Source: Lumbricus terrestris
Taxonomy: Eukaryota > Annelida > Clitellata > Crassiclitellata > Lumbricidae
Assembly: GCA_949752735.1 (NCBI GenBank)
Contig: OX457052.1
Coordinates: 15,443,668 to 15,507,667 of the forward strand
Length of the DNA stretch: 64,000 bases
Direction of reading: 5' to 3'
Shown here: positions 53,701 to 60,849 of the stretch, piece by piece
How the letters are laid out: every line of letters starts with the position of its first letter
Position numbering within the stretch: position 1 is the stretch's first letter
The notes under the pieces: model-generated
The model's input: only the letters and a program-made list of their open reading frames with translations
Database searches by the model: none
What the model was told of the DNA's origin: nothing
Made by a program: the position numbers and the translations under genes

Positions 53701-54582
53701 ATTTAATCTGAACCCAAAAGGAACAAAATTAGCAACTATGCTCATTAGATTTCAAAAATAATTTTTTCTGAATCACCCTAATGACGATGCTTCTGATAAT
53801 GATATGATAACATGATGCTTCTGATAATGGCATGATAACAATGATGATGCTTCTGATAATGATATGATAACAATGATGATGCTTCTGATAATCATATGAT
53901 AACAATAATGATGCTTCTGATGATGATACTGATGACACTGCTGCTGATGCTGGTGATCATAATGGCAGCATCTGAGATCGAACACGAGTGGCGCGTCAAC
54001 AATGACGCTTGAATCAACAAACAATTATTTATTTATTTATTTATTTATTGCCAAAGAAACAGAAACAAAAAGAACATGTGTACAATTAGTAGATACAGAA
54101 ACGGTCTCTGAGCAACAGGAAGCCCTGAAAAAGCTAAAAGCTTATATCAACCTGGCCCCTAAATTACATTTACATTTCATTATACCATGACTTAAACTTT
54201 AAAGTCACCTTCCAAGTGACGACCAGGGTGTGGGGTCTGACGTTGATGGTACAGACGTCCCTGGGGTTGATGTGAGGCACTTCCGGGGGTGTTGAACAGG
54301 GCCTCGTCGGTCGACTCGGTCGACTGTGACCGATGTGGTTGCGCGCGGTCACCCGGAACGAGTAGTTGCCCCAGGGCGACAGAGACAGTCGGAGGATGTT
54401 CCGGCGGCGACTCGGAAGCTGGGACTTGGCCAGGCGCCAGACTCCAGGGTTGAAGAAACTGCTCTGCTCGACGATGTACTCCGTCACGGTAGAGTGGTTG
54501 TCCGGTGGCTGTGACCACTGGAGCTGAACGACTCGACCATCACAGACTGACCATTCGACGTCGATTGGAGCTTCAGGGACAT
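31218..54582 (-). CDS. L1CAM/neuroglian/neurofascin-family adhesion molecule, FN3 region (partial gene model)
   Basis: Reverse-strand exons in transcript order: 54582-54209, 45232-44995, 42650-42520, 40932-40698, 38104-37985, 36742-36515, 35184-35053, 34082-33903 and/or 31379-31218. Every junction agrees in phase. The exons encode five FN3 domains with L1-family marks: DVPEAP opening, LRLSLSPWGNYSFRV, NHIGHSRPS, YLVRWRR, and VGYSAEAVP between FN3-2 and FN3-3. The family forms homophilic and heterophilic contacts on neurons and glia and binds ankyrin inside the cell. Ig-domain exons would lie beyond 54.6 kb and were not seen; transmembrane and cytoplasmic exons were not found below 31.2 kb. 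The split of most FN3 domains into two exons (phase-1 outer borders, variable inner phase) resembles known L1-family genes. Confidence 0.85.
31440..31465 (-). mobile_element. Retroposon 3' tail fragment, reverse strand
   Basis: On the reverse strand: CCAGAGGCGCTATATAAAAT followed by CAATG. It matches the SINE/LINE 3' end and lies about 60 bases before the variant B acceptor. Confidence 0.5.
31640..31695 (+). repeat. (AAAT)n microsatellite
   Basis: AATAAATAAAT run of about 55 bases. The preceding TACTTGTACACATGTTCTTT and the run recur, inverted, at 54025-54110. Confidence 0.85.
32288..32338 (+). mobile_element. Retroposon 3' tail leading into (ATC)n
   Basis: CAGTGGCGCTAAATAAATGA is followed within ten bases by a 400-base (ATC)n tract. 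A close relative, TGGCGCTTAATAAATGAA, lies at 46655-46680. Confidence 0.6.
32339..32738 (+). repeat. (ATC)n / (GTC ATC)n trinucleotide tract
   Basis: About 400 bases of ATC with interspersed GTC. Poly-Ile, poly-Asp and poly-Met open frames across it are artefacts. Confidence 0.95.
32828..32905 (+). mobile_element. Retroposon 3' tail with AATAC repeats
   Basis: TGGGAGCGCCTCTGATTGG and AGGCGATATATAAATTTACA, then ATACAATACAATAC. Confidence 0.65.
33015..33220 (+). repeat. (CCCT)n microsatellite
   Basis: Over 200 bases of CCTCCCTCCCT. The poly Pro-Ser-Leu frames are artefacts. Confidence 0.95.
33655..33865 (+). repeat. (TTTA)n microsatellite
   Basis: About 210 bases of TTTATTTATTA. It starts about 40 bases past the reverse-strand donor of the FN3-5 variant A exon. 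Confidence 0.92.
33903..34082 (-). CDS. Adhesion-gene exon: FN3-5 second half, variant A
   Basis: Acceptor TTATGCAG, donor CGAGGTCAGA, phase 1 to 1. After the junction codon it reads DKVWTMSEMERRRSWMVIEG then LSPEVIYEMRVIARSDG, the C'-to-G half of an FN3 domain, completing VQYRKLG from the exon at 35053-35184. A 300-base (CATA)n tract ends about 22 bases before the acceptor. Confidence 0.88.
34104..34408 (+). repeat. (GTAT)n microsatellite, about 305 bp
   Basis: Near-perfect TATG tetramers. On the reverse strand it follows the retroposon tail at 34409-34475 without a gap and runs up to the acceptor region of the FN3-5 variant A exon. Confidence 0.97.
34409..34475 (-). mobile_element. Retroposon 3' tail, reverse strand, with (CATA)n
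   Basis: On the reverse strand: GTAGCTACGCTTGGCGCC, GTGAGGTTATTGTAAGGC and GCGCTATATAAATGTTCATA. The same block stands at 41622-41690 in forward orientation, also followed by a TATACATACATA tail. Confidence 0.75.
35053..35184 (-). CDS. Adhesion-gene exon: FN3-5 first half
   Basis: Acceptor TTTCTTTAG, donor CTAGGTGAGA, phases 1 in and 1 out. VAPNFTTVNVSRRVLNVTWY and TVFMVQYRKL give the A-to-C strands with the core tryptophan. NFT, NVS and NVT are possible glycosylation sites. Confidence 0.87.
35185..36514. other. Intron of adhesion gene
   Basis: Contains unique AT-rich sequence, a retroposon tail at 35995-36065 (GAGCGCCTCTGAGTAGC, GGCGTTATATAAATTC, then GAATGAATGAACG) and the minisatellite at 36100-36510. 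No exon seen. Confidence 0.6.
36100..36510 (+). repeat. Minisatellite around GTTTACAGTTACGATTACG
   Basis: About ten copies of a 35-40 base unit, GTTTACAGTTACGATTACG plus TTATTACATAATAAT. It ends a few bases from the donor of the FN3-4 second-half exon. Confidence 0.9.
36515..36742 (-). CDS. Adhesion-gene exon: FN3-4 second half
   Basis: Acceptor ACGACAG, donor GGACGTATGT, phases 1 in and 1 out. LKYLRISSDH, then FRLTRLQPNTVYRFSLAART and AGRGRSTTIDAQTLPNG show the E-F-G strands with L-x-P-x-T-x-Y. Confidence 0.87.
36847..36881 (+). repeat. (AT)n microsatellite
   Basis: A run of ATAT repeats. Confidence 0.9.
37080..37280 (+). repeat. (AAT)n and CTATTACTATTA simple repeats
   Basis: AAT trinucleotides to 37140, then from 37177 TATTCTATTACTATAAC units. 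Confidence 0.85.
37320..37640 (+). repeat. (ATC)n then (CCA)n tracts
   Basis: Simple trinucleotide DNA. Poly-Asp and poly-His frames are artefacts. Confidence 0.88.
37985..38104 (-). CDS. Adhesion-gene exon: FN3-4 first half
   Basis: Acceptor CTTATAG, donor ACAGGTAACA, phases 1 in and 1 out. VPESPEGFRVDRR and ELYVTWRKPS, NGVLIGYTLLY give the A-to-C strands with P-x-x-P and the core tryptophan. The (CATA)n/(CATG)n tract at 38157-38520 lies about 50 bases upstream of the acceptor. Confidence 0.88.
38157..38522 (+). repeat. (TATG)n with (CATG) variants, about 365 bp
   Basis: TATG tetramers interrupted by TGCATG-type variants. The long Met-Tyr-Val-Cys frames are artefacts. Confidence 0.96.
39745..39860 (+). 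repeat. Dispersed repeat copy (CCAGTCCCAAGCCTGG family)
   Basis: Matches 180-300: GTCACTGGTTGTTCTC, GCCAGTGCCAGTCCCAAG, GAGGAGGGCGACACTAATC. Confidence 0.6.
39942..40028 (+). mobile_element. Retroposon 3' tail with GAAT repeats
   Basis: TCTGGGAGCGCCTCTGGG, AAGTGCTATATAAGGC and TGAATGAATG. Confidence 0.6.
40270..40625. mobile_element. 356-bp hAT/Charlie-like MITE
   Basis: Left CAGTGGTTCCCAACCTTTTT and right, inverted, CAGTGGTTCCCAACCCTTGG. Flanks ATCCAGAT and ATCTAGAT are an 8-bp duplication with one mismatch. The CAGTGGTTCYCAACC terminus is typical of the Charlie group of hAT elements. It sits just 3' of the FN3-3 second-half exon. Confidence 0.9.
40698..40932 (-). CDS. Adhesion-gene exon: FN3-3 second half
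   Basis: Acceptor TTACTTAG, donor GGAGGTTAGA, phases 0 in and 1 out. IQFWRTSSEVSDFREH, then VYNLWPFANITAHIMVLNGK and GPPSTPITFQTDDG. It completes GYFKGYK of the upstream exon (GYK-IQFW, an L1-family junction). Two cysteine-containing or proline-rich loop residues (DFCGPNPDP) make the loop longer than usual. Confidence 0.87.
41622..41695 (+). mobile_element. Retroposon 3' tail with (TACA)n
   Basis: GTAGCTACGTTAAGCGC, GGCGCTATATAAATGTTC and TATACATACATA. Same subfamily as the reverse copy at 34409-34475. Confidence 0.7.
42108..42202 (+). repeat. (AAT)n microsatellite
   Basis: AAT units over about 95 bases, preceded by a few AGT. Confidence 0.95.
42340..42495 (+). repeat. (AAT)n microsatellite next to FN3-3 exon donor
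   Basis: AAT/TAA units ending about 25 bases before the reverse-strand donor of the FN3-3 first-half exon. Confidence 0.92.
42520..42650 (-). CDS. Adhesion-gene exon: FN3-3 first half
   Basis: Acceptor GTTTTCAG, donor AAGGTATTG, phases 1 in and 0 out. VPLIKPSSFRLDPH, TTADFLWDAVD and QIQGYFKGYK show the A-to-C strands. The IQGYFKGYK ending is a hallmark of the third FN3 domain of L1-family proteins. Confidence 0.9.
42829..43101. mobile_element. 273-bp hAT-like MITE with perfect 8-bp duplication
   Basis: Ends CAGGGCCGGATTGAG and, inverted, CAGGACCGGATTAAG. Flanks GGCAGAAT on both sides are an exact 8-bp duplication. The interior has GATGACTTTTTTAGTCG and TTTATTAGTCGTTTGG, the motif shared with other TIR elements. 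Confidence 0.9.
43892..44315. mobile_element. 424-bp hAT-like MITE
   Basis: Left CATAGGGATGCCACTC and right, inverted, CAGGGACGCCACTC. Flanks CTCTTATA and CTCTTATG form an 8-bp duplication with one mismatch. The interior includes GTCGGATGACTAAAAAAG. Confidence 0.8.
44705..44980 (+). repeat. (GT)n-rich tract next to FN3-2 exon donor
   Basis: About 275 bases of GTGTGT with GTGCGT and GTGAGT variants, ending about 15 bases from the reverse-strand donor of the FN3-2 exon. Open frames across it and the exon are composite artefacts. Confidence 0.92.
44995..45232 (-). CDS. Adhesion-gene exon: FN3-2 second part
   Basis: Acceptor GGTTCCAG, donor GCAGGTGGGT, phases 0 in and 1 out. APGFYYLVRWRRQEL, then IYKVYEIFVLAINEIGEAAS and PRLVVGYSAEA. 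The P-G-F-x-Y-x-V-x-W-R strand and the final GYSAEA match the second FN3 domain of L1-family proteins (usually GYSGED). Confidence 0.92.
45465..45625 (+). mobile_element. LINE-like 3' piece ending GGTTACGATTACG
   Basis: GGTAACCGGACCACTACC, AATAAGCTGGTGCCCTACGC, GCGCTTTAGAATTTTGGAG and TTACGATTACG parallel the 14250-14450 segment. Confidence 0.55.
46325..46610 (+). repeat. Minisatellite, unit near 34-37 bases
   Basis: About eight copies of TAGGCACATTGAGTATGCAA plus GTACTTCACTTCCG, with shortened copies toward the right end. Confidence 0.88.
46628..46685 (+). mobile_element. Retroposon 3' tail fragment
   Basis: CAATGGCGCTTAATAAATGAA. It resembles 32312-32335, which precedes the (ATC)n tract. 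Confidence 0.5.
47590..47950 (+). repeat. Degenerate minisatellite around TATGTTAAACTGCTCATG
   Basis: Alternating units such as ATGTTAAACTGCTCATG and TTATAATGGACTACTT over about 360 bases. Confidence 0.8.
48703..49665 (+). mobile_element. Tc1/mariner-superfamily element with about 180-bp TIRs, defective
   Basis: Starts CACTGTGTCCGGAAAAAAAG and ends with its inverse, with TA on both sides as target duplication. Inverted similarity runs inward for about 180 bases and is near-perfect over the first 55. The interior (48901-49290) has a broken transposase relic: GILALGKTEIHLIEPGLKIN and AAHYRNCLLDIKLMPDIRE resemble the mariner catalytic region, and a shifted frame gives LNPVDY and KRYIEELRERIVNDWENFDK. 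It is too short and interrupted to be active. Confidence 0.88.
50260..51700 (+). repeat. Large minisatellite, 32/33-base unit, about 44 copies
   Basis: The 32-base unit is GATAATGATATGATAACAAT plus GATGATGCTTCT; a 33-base variant has GATAACGATACTGATGACAA. The array continues at 53781-53950 after an inserted element. The reverse strand is open in all three frames for 470-510 codons because the unit has no stop there; these are not genes. Confidence 0.95.
51709..53780. mobile_element. 2.07-kb TIR element (hAT-like) inserted in the minisatellite
   Basis: Ends TAGGGTGATTCA and its exact inverse TGAATCACCCTA, 12-bp TIRs. ATGACGAT flanks both sides (51701-51708 and 53781-53788) as an 8-bp target duplication. 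The interior is AT-rich. The longest open frame (52223-52447) has no recognised domain and no transposase signature was seen, so it looks non-autonomous or contains unrecognised cargo. Confidence 0.87.
53781..53950 (+). repeat. Continuation of the 32-base minisatellite
   Basis: Five or so copies of the same unit, more degenerate at the right end (GATGATACTGATGACACTG). Confidence 0.88.
54209..54582 (-). CDS. Adhesion-gene exon: FN3-1 and first strands of FN3-2
   Basis: Acceptor CAATCTAG, donor AAGGTGACT, phases 1 in and 0 out, 124 codons. VPEAPIDVEW, VVQLQWSQPPDNHSTVTEYI, NPGVWRLAKS, LRLSLSPWGNYSFRVTARN and IGHSRPSRPTRPCSTPPEVP closely follow FN3-1 of L1-family proteins, then HTLVVTWK begins FN3-2. 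Unlike the other domains here, FN3-1 is not split and is fused to part of FN3-2. The LSPWxNYxFRVxAxNxIGxSxPS signature is the strongest family evidence. Confidence 0.93.
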
Positions 54583-54647
54583 CTAGATTGCAATGTAATG
54601 TAAGCATAATTAATTATATACTACCTGGTAGGATAAACAACTTTTGC

Positions 54648-54715
54648 TCGGGAGCGCCACTGAATAGTTTCTTTGAAGAGGCGCTATATAAATACTTAAA
54701 GGAATGAATGAATAA
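54648..54715 (+). mobile_element. Retroposon 3' tail with GAAT repeats
   Basis: CTCGGGAGCGCCACTGAATAG, GAGGCGCTATATAAATAC and GAATGAATGAATAAG, about 65 bases upstream of the FN3-1 exon. Confidence 0.65.
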
Positions 54716-55007
54716 GACGATATAAGAATATTCGTCAGCTGACCAATTACTATCCGCATTGTTATGCTACATATCTGGTGAAAAACGTTCATCATCTTTA
54801 TAGCCAAACAAAAGTCAGATGGTTTAGGATAACACACGTAATCCTAAATTCTATTTATGTACGTTTTTTTTATAACGATCAGCTATTTGTAGGGTAGGTA
54901 GGATATACACTAAGACACTATAAGCATTATGGCATTCCTAAAATATAATGGCCTTTCAATTGCATGGACAAACCACCGATTTGAGTGGACATTGAATCTA
55001 AGTTTAG

Positions 55008-55272
55008 TAGTAGTAATATTATTAGTAATAGCAACAGTGGTAGTAGTAGCAGCAGCAGCAACAACAGTAGTGTGTGTAGTTGCAGTTTAACGTCACTGTG
55101 TGGTAACAAAGACCATTAGTGACGCCCTCCTCCTTTATCCAGGCTTGGGACTGGCACTGGCAGAGTGCGACCAGTGGCGGAGTTCAGCAACAGTAGTAGT
55201 GGTAGCAGTGGTAGTGGTGGCAGTAATAGCAGCAGCAACAGCAGCAGCAGCAGTAGTAGTAGTAGTAGTAGT

Positions 55273-55316
<44 letters not shown>

Positions 55317-55365
55317 CAGTAGTAGTAGAAGTAGCAGCAGCTGCAGCAGAAGCAGCCGCAACAAA
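55008..55365 (+). repeat. (AGT/AGC)n tracts around a dispersed repeat
   Basis: AGTAGT/AGCAGC at 55008-55075 and 55185-55365. Between them (55110-55195) is a reverse-strand copy of the CCAGTCCCAAGCCTGG repeat of 180-300. Confidence 0.85.
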
Positions 55366-56021
55366 TTTTAACTGTCATTAATAATAATCATTAACATTTT
55401 GCAGGAGTGTCTAGATGACTAGATATATCTGTGCGGGTGCAAAATTACTATCAACGCGTGCATACCTATATTGTATGTCACTGTATGTGTATAGGCGTAC
55501 ATGTATGCCCATACTTATCTGCGCATATGTTAGTATGCGTGCATTCGTGCTACCATGTCTCTGACAACTCAGTTGTTTTTCCAGACAGTGAATCGCCACG
55601 CTTTTATTATATACCGGTATATATGCGAGACTTGCGTGCCGTGTCCACCGTCCTCTGCTATTATCGACTCGGTCGTAAACAACTGGACTGCTGTAATTGC
55701 TGCGTCTGCTGAGTACATAGATGCGAAAACGCTATTTACTTACTTACGTGCTTACTTACACATTCACTGACCAGCCTGTTTGCTTACTAACTGGTGCAAC
55801 TACCAACCTATTTACCAGCCGAACAGTCTTTACAACCAAGCGTATATTTTACATGTATGTACGGAAATGGCAGAAGAACAAAGTTCGAGCCAACAATTTA
55901 TTTTCACCTGACGATTCTGTCTGCGCTTATTACATCGAAAAATGAAATAATCAAACTTAGTTCCATTAATCTCTCAAGTCTTTTCTTTGCAGTGGCTGGG
56001 CTGGGGTTGGGGCTGGAACGA

Positions 56022-56105
56022 GGGGCTGGGAGCGCTCCTGAGTAGCTTTCTTGAAGGATCGCTATATAGGCGCATAGAACGAAAGAAACGAATAAATGAA
56101 TAAAT
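56022..56105 (+). mobile_element. Retroposon 3' tail with AAATG repeats
   Basis: CTGGGAGCGCTCCTGAGTAG, GGATCGCTATATAGGC and GAATAAATGAATAAATG. Confidence 0.55.
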
Positions 56106-57478
56106 GTATATAGATCTATAGAAGATTCTAACATCTGTGAGAGACAAGTAATTATGGTTCCATAATCACATCGGCGTAGACATTAAATAGTTTTTCTTAT
56201 AAGAATCGTGTGCTGTCTGAAAACAAAAATCTGTTCTGTGCGGATGATATTCCATTCGTGCTCCCAAGGCATCGCCTGCCTAGCGCCACCTAACCACGCC
56301 CACAGATTCCGTCATTTATGTCGTTTCTATGGCGACGACTTTTTGACGCGCAACCAGATACAGCTGAACGGAAATGCTAAGAGGTAGAAAAGACACCGAA
56401 ACAAAATGATAATGCATGCACAAGGTTGGGAGAGTCAGTAACAGGAGAGAGGGGAAGGAGGGGTATGTAGGTAGGTGTGTTTGAATAGGAGATGGAGAGG
56501 GAATATGAATTCATATATAGGGGAAGGTGGGGTGATAATACCAGACACTCAAGTCAAGACCATTGCAAGAAGTGCGGCTATCCAGAGTTTATGAATAAAG
56601 TGGTAGAGTTATATATTTTCAACTACTGCATAGCGCGAACCCAATTCAAATCAAATAAATATTAATAATGTTGCATGTGAAAGATCTGGCCTGCTGTCGA
56701 GACCGACCCCAAGGACCAAGGTCCTTGAAGTTACTTAGCTGAGTGGGCTAGAAGTTGAGCAATACATTGAACATTGAAGACCACTTGAACTGCCTATTTT
56801 ACTTTTGACCTGCCGTGTGAGCTGCCCAAAGTTCTTTGAAATTGTTAATGCCTTCTCTACATTCAATATAGTTGATCTGACGAGTAACTCCCATGACCCT
56901 AATACTAACTGCTTAAATGGTAGATCGGGCCGTCACAGATTGAACACCGACCTTATGATAACTAACAGACCGTGTGTGCGTGCGTGTATGTGTGTGTGTG
57001 TGTGATGAAAAGGCGTTTGCCATTGATAGACAGTCATCTCAATGCGTTTAATAGGTTCAAACTGTCAAAGGACCAGTTGTTTTGAAATCATGTGCTTCTA
57101 TGTTTCGCTCAGTGTGCTTGATACGCTATTCGTTTGATCTTCAAAGCAGGACTCATGCTGTTTTTCGTTTAATTCAGAGCTATAATTTCTACGCGACCTA
57201 ACTTTTTAGACGCTATAGAAAAGCCGGACGCGACGATTACGATGGTTAAGTTTAAACGTGAGACCACCGACGAAAAAACCGGTTCAGCAAAAGTAGGAGG
57301 AAGTCATGATCAATACGCACACTCCAGACAACACATAAGACGTTTCTTCTACACCTGAAGCACACAGATGAATGAAGAAAACGAATGTGCCTTTCGACCT
57401 GGCTATCCCTCTCTGTCGACATCATATTCATTCTTCATACTTCAAACTTTGATGTAGCTCACTGCGTTGCGCTCTGCG

Positions 57479-57700
57479 TTACGTGCAGTCCGTGTGTCTG
57501 TCATTAAGCACGATCATATTATCACTGGCCACCTGCTGATTATCCGCACGTTGAGTATTGTTGTGGTGGTCAGGTTTCAGCCTTTGTACCCGGTCGACAT
57601 GTGTGACTTTAAGACGTTTTTGTTCGTGCTGGTTACTTTCGAGCCAGTGACATTGGCGGCTCAGCTGCACGTTAATATTTTATCCTGCGATGACTGATAA
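57479..57700 (-). pseudogene. Possible relic of a retroelement pol C-terminus
   Basis: The reverse strand reads LKVTHVDRVQRLKPDHHNN, reminiscent of the V-H-V-(D/N)-R-L-K-P end of Ty3/gypsy integrase regions. There is no LTR, tRNA primer site or further pol sequence, so the call is weak. Confidence 0.25.
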
Positions 57701-57734
57701 CTGAGAAACTGGTTTATATATTGTGGCGTGGTTA

Positions 57735-58335
57735 GATACAATACAATACAATACAATATATTGTGACATGGTTAGATACAATACACTACACTACAATACA
57801 ATATATTGTGGCATGGTTAGATACAGTACGATACAATATATTGTGACATGGTTGGATACAATACAATATGATATATTGTGATATGGTTGGATACAATGCA
57901 GTACAATATATTGTGACATGGTTGGATACAATACAATATATTGTGGCATGGCTGGATACAATACAATATATTGTGACATGGTTAGATACAATACAATACA
58001 ATATATTGTGACATGGTTATATACAATACAATACAATATATTGTGACATGGTTAGATACAATGCACTACACTACAATACAATATATTGTGGCATGGGTAG
58101 ATACAGTACGATACAATATATTGTGACATGGTTGGATACAATACAATACAATACAATACGATATATTGTGATGTGGTTGGATACAATGCAGTACAATATA
58201 TTGTGACATGCTTGGATACAATACAGTATATTGTGACATGGTTAGATACATTACAATACATTGTGACATGGTTAGATACAATACAATATATTTTGGCATG
58301 GGTAGATACAATATAGTACAATATATTGTGACATG
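57735..58335 (+). repeat. Minisatellite around ACAATATATTGTGACATGG
   Basis: About 18 copies of a roughly 30-45 base unit: ATACAATACAATATATTGTG plus ACATGGTTAG. Each copy contains the palindrome ACAATATATTGT. Open frames on both strands are artefacts. Confidence 0.93.
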
Positions 58336-58894
58336 CAGACTCTCCTTCTTCTTCTTTAGTGGTCTGCCTTTAGGCAGGTCGTCCAAGATTTCAACGACAC
58401 CATTCTTGTCTATATTCTGTGTTCTTTCCTTGATTTCTTTATAGCTTCGTCCCTTTTCTTATTAGTTTTGTCGTCTTCATATTTCTTGGAAAAAATAGGG
58501 ATGTGGGTTCCTGTTTCCTCCCCCCCCGGTGTTTTTAAATAGATACCATCTCCACATGCGTTGATGTCTTCCATTATCCGTCCATTTTACTCTTCGTCAC
58601 TTGGGCATTTATAATTATATCCTGGAAAGAACTCGTCTAGTCCATGCACCATACGCTTTGCCTGCACAGGAGGACCACGTGTGCAACTGTGCATGGTGGT
58701 ATGATGGACAGACTAGAATATGATGATTCTACGAACCCGCTGACAATTTACTCGACGCATTGAACGGGAATCACAATTCTACTCTATTGATGACAAAGGT
58801 GTGCACTGAGTTCATTACCGCGTTGCATATAACAGTTGACGTTCATATAGCTCGGCTGTGATTATCGCTTAAATGACAACTCCCCCATTGATCG

Positions 58895-58985
58895 TACTCT
58901 CAGAGTACCAGTCCCAAGACAGGACAAAGGAGGAGGGCGACACATCCATGATATGACATAGGGTCGTTAAACAGCAACAAGCCCT
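58895..58985 (+). repeat. Dispersed repeat copy (CCAGTCCCAAG family)
   Basis: ACCAGTCCCAAGACAGGAC, AAGGAGGAGGGCGACAC and GTCGTTAAACAGCAACAAGC. Confidence 0.55.
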
Positions 58986-59299
58986 TGAAAATGGGAATGT
59001 GCAAAACGGAAAAGGTCAACAACAGTGAAACCAGCTGCGTATTGTTTTCACATGCGATTTACTGTTGTGTCTAAAATACATAGAATACTCAGAAATGCCA
59101 ACTGCCCAAACGCTTCCTCAAAATGTCAAACTCCACTTGGATAGACGAGTACAATAATTTCAGGCATTGTTGTAGACTCGTGTTTGACCCGACTTCGGCT
59201 GCAATGCAATCTCGGAAATTCACACTACACTGCATGCGTGCCCTCTACAGACATGCGAGACAACTGTTATAATGCCAAATGCACATTTCGTGCACGACG

Positions 59300-59535
59300 A
59301 AACGCGGTGGTGTAGTGGGTATGTTCGATGCCTTTCAGCCGAAGGGTTGCAGGTTCGAATCCACCTCAAGTCGCCGCGTTTTATGAACCTTGGGCAAGTC
59401 ATTCACTCGCAATTGCTCGTGCGCTTCGGCGTGAAACTCCGATGCAGTGTCCGCGCTGAAGTCGGGAGCGCCTCTGAGTAGGAGAGCTTGAAGGGGCGCT
59501 ATAACAAGTGCACATAATTATAAACAAACACAATT
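59300..59535 (+). mobile_element. tRNA-derived SINE, full-length copy
   Basis: AACGCGGTGGTGTAGTGGG, CAGGTTCGAATCC B box, ACCTTGGGCAAGTC, GTGAAACTCCGATGCAG and tail GGGGCGCTATAACAAGTGC. Confidence 0.88.
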
Positions 59536-59637
59536 TTAGGAACTGCATCACTATGCTCTGATTATGACATGACATGTGGTTACGTAGGCCTACGTGAACG
59601 TACGCGTAATCGACTTGCATTCCTTCACTACTTTACT

Positions 59638-59705
59638 ATCGCCTCTGATTGATGCACGTGCACTGTAAGAGGAGGCGCTATATAAATCTACATATATGCA
59701 AATGC
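59638..59705 (+). mobile_element. Retroposon 3' tail fragment
   Basis: TCGCCTCTGATTGATGC and GGAGGCGCTATATAAATC, then CATATATGCAAATGC. Confidence 0.55.
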
Positions 59706-59968
59706 AATACTCAACGCGGCTTCATCTATGGACCAACGCCTCTCAGAGTTGAACTCTATGGAACCTGGATTTTGAGCGTTTAGCGCATTCTTGCCATAAT
59801 ACACATTATGAAGCTAATAATTTGACACAATATTATTCTCATAATGAGACACGCATATACATATATATATATCCGTATATACTATATAATGTATATAAGA
59901 GTGTAGGCCTATGTCTAGGAGCTATATTTTGTATATAATTATATATATATATATATCTATATAATAAA

Positions 59969-60180
59969 ATCAGCCAGTGGATCTATGTCGATGGTAGCAA
60001 TGCATGTCTGTAGGCATTTCCGATAAGAATCACATTATTCACATAATTATATATATGTAATTTATGTATATATAATATTTTATACTTACATAATATATAA
60101 ATATATATATATATATGATTCTTATCTGAAATGCCTACAGATATGCATTGCTGGCGTTGATATAGATCCACTGGCTGATT
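59969..60180. repeat. Inverted repeat with 65-base arms
   Basis: The left arm starts ATCAGCCAGTGGATCTATGT and the right arm ends with its near-inverse. Arms run 59969-60033 and 60116-60180 with a few mismatches around an 80-base AT-rich loop. It could be a foldback element or MITE, or the source of a hairpin RNA. Confidence 0.8.
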
Positions 60181-60249
60181 CCATTATATCAATTCTCCAT
60201 CTCCAACAAGCAGCCGTCTGAATCCCCATCTTTAACTACTTTAGACAGA

Positions 60250-60417
60250 TCATAATCATCATCATCAGCATCAGCAGCAGCAGCAGCACCACCACCACCA
60301 CCACCACCACCACCACCACCACCACCACCACCACCACCACCACCACCATCATCATCATCACTACCACCGCCACCACCACCACCATCATCGTCATCGTCAT
60401 CGTCATCGTCGTCGTCG

Positions 60418-60455
<38 letters not shown>

Positions 60456-60459
60456 ATCG

Positions 60460-60515
<56 letters not shown>

Positions 60516-60565
60516 GTCGTCGTCGTCGTCGTCGTCATCATCGTCGTCATCATCATCATCAACAT
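60250..60565 (+). repeat. (CCA)n, (ATC)n, (GTC)n compound trinucleotide tract
   Basis: ACC, ATC, GTC and CTC trinucleotides over about 315 bases. The reverse frame gives poly-Asp and poly-Gly. Confidence 0.95.
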
Positions 60566-60849
60566 CAGCTGAAGTTTCAGCAGCAGCTGTCATCGCCTCA
60601 GCATCGTTTTCATCCGTGGCGTTAATCACCGCCGCACCTTTGCGGCTTCGCCAACTGGCATTGCCTCTGGCACCGTCACAAAGGATGCTGCTGCTGCTGC
60701 TGCTGCTGCTGCAGAAACTGATGCGGCGACTGGAAATGATGGGCAGCGACTGCGTTTGATTTAGTGCGATGTCGGTGACGACGTATCAACGCATAGAGTC
60801 TAAGAAATGGCACAGCACTAGAAATGATCAACGCTCGATTTCATCCGAC

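Larger units (their letters stand above)
45233..54208. other. Nine-kb intron of adhesion gene
   Basis: Splits FN3-2. It contains a LINE-like 3' piece (45465-45625), minisatellites (46325-46610, 47590-47950), a mariner-like element (48703-49665), a 1.4-kb minisatellite (50260-51700) split by a 2.07-kb TIR element (51709-53780), and no recognised exon. Confidence 0.65.

Noticed and set aside
54170..54518. Overlapping alternative reverse-strand frame across the FN3-1 exon
   Set aside because: Shadow of the FN3-1 exon; the other frame has the full L1-family signature and matching splice phases.
55904..57005. Small frames as Ig-domain exons of the adhesion gene
   Set aside because: No Cys-Trp-Cys Ig pattern and no phase-compatible splice sites.
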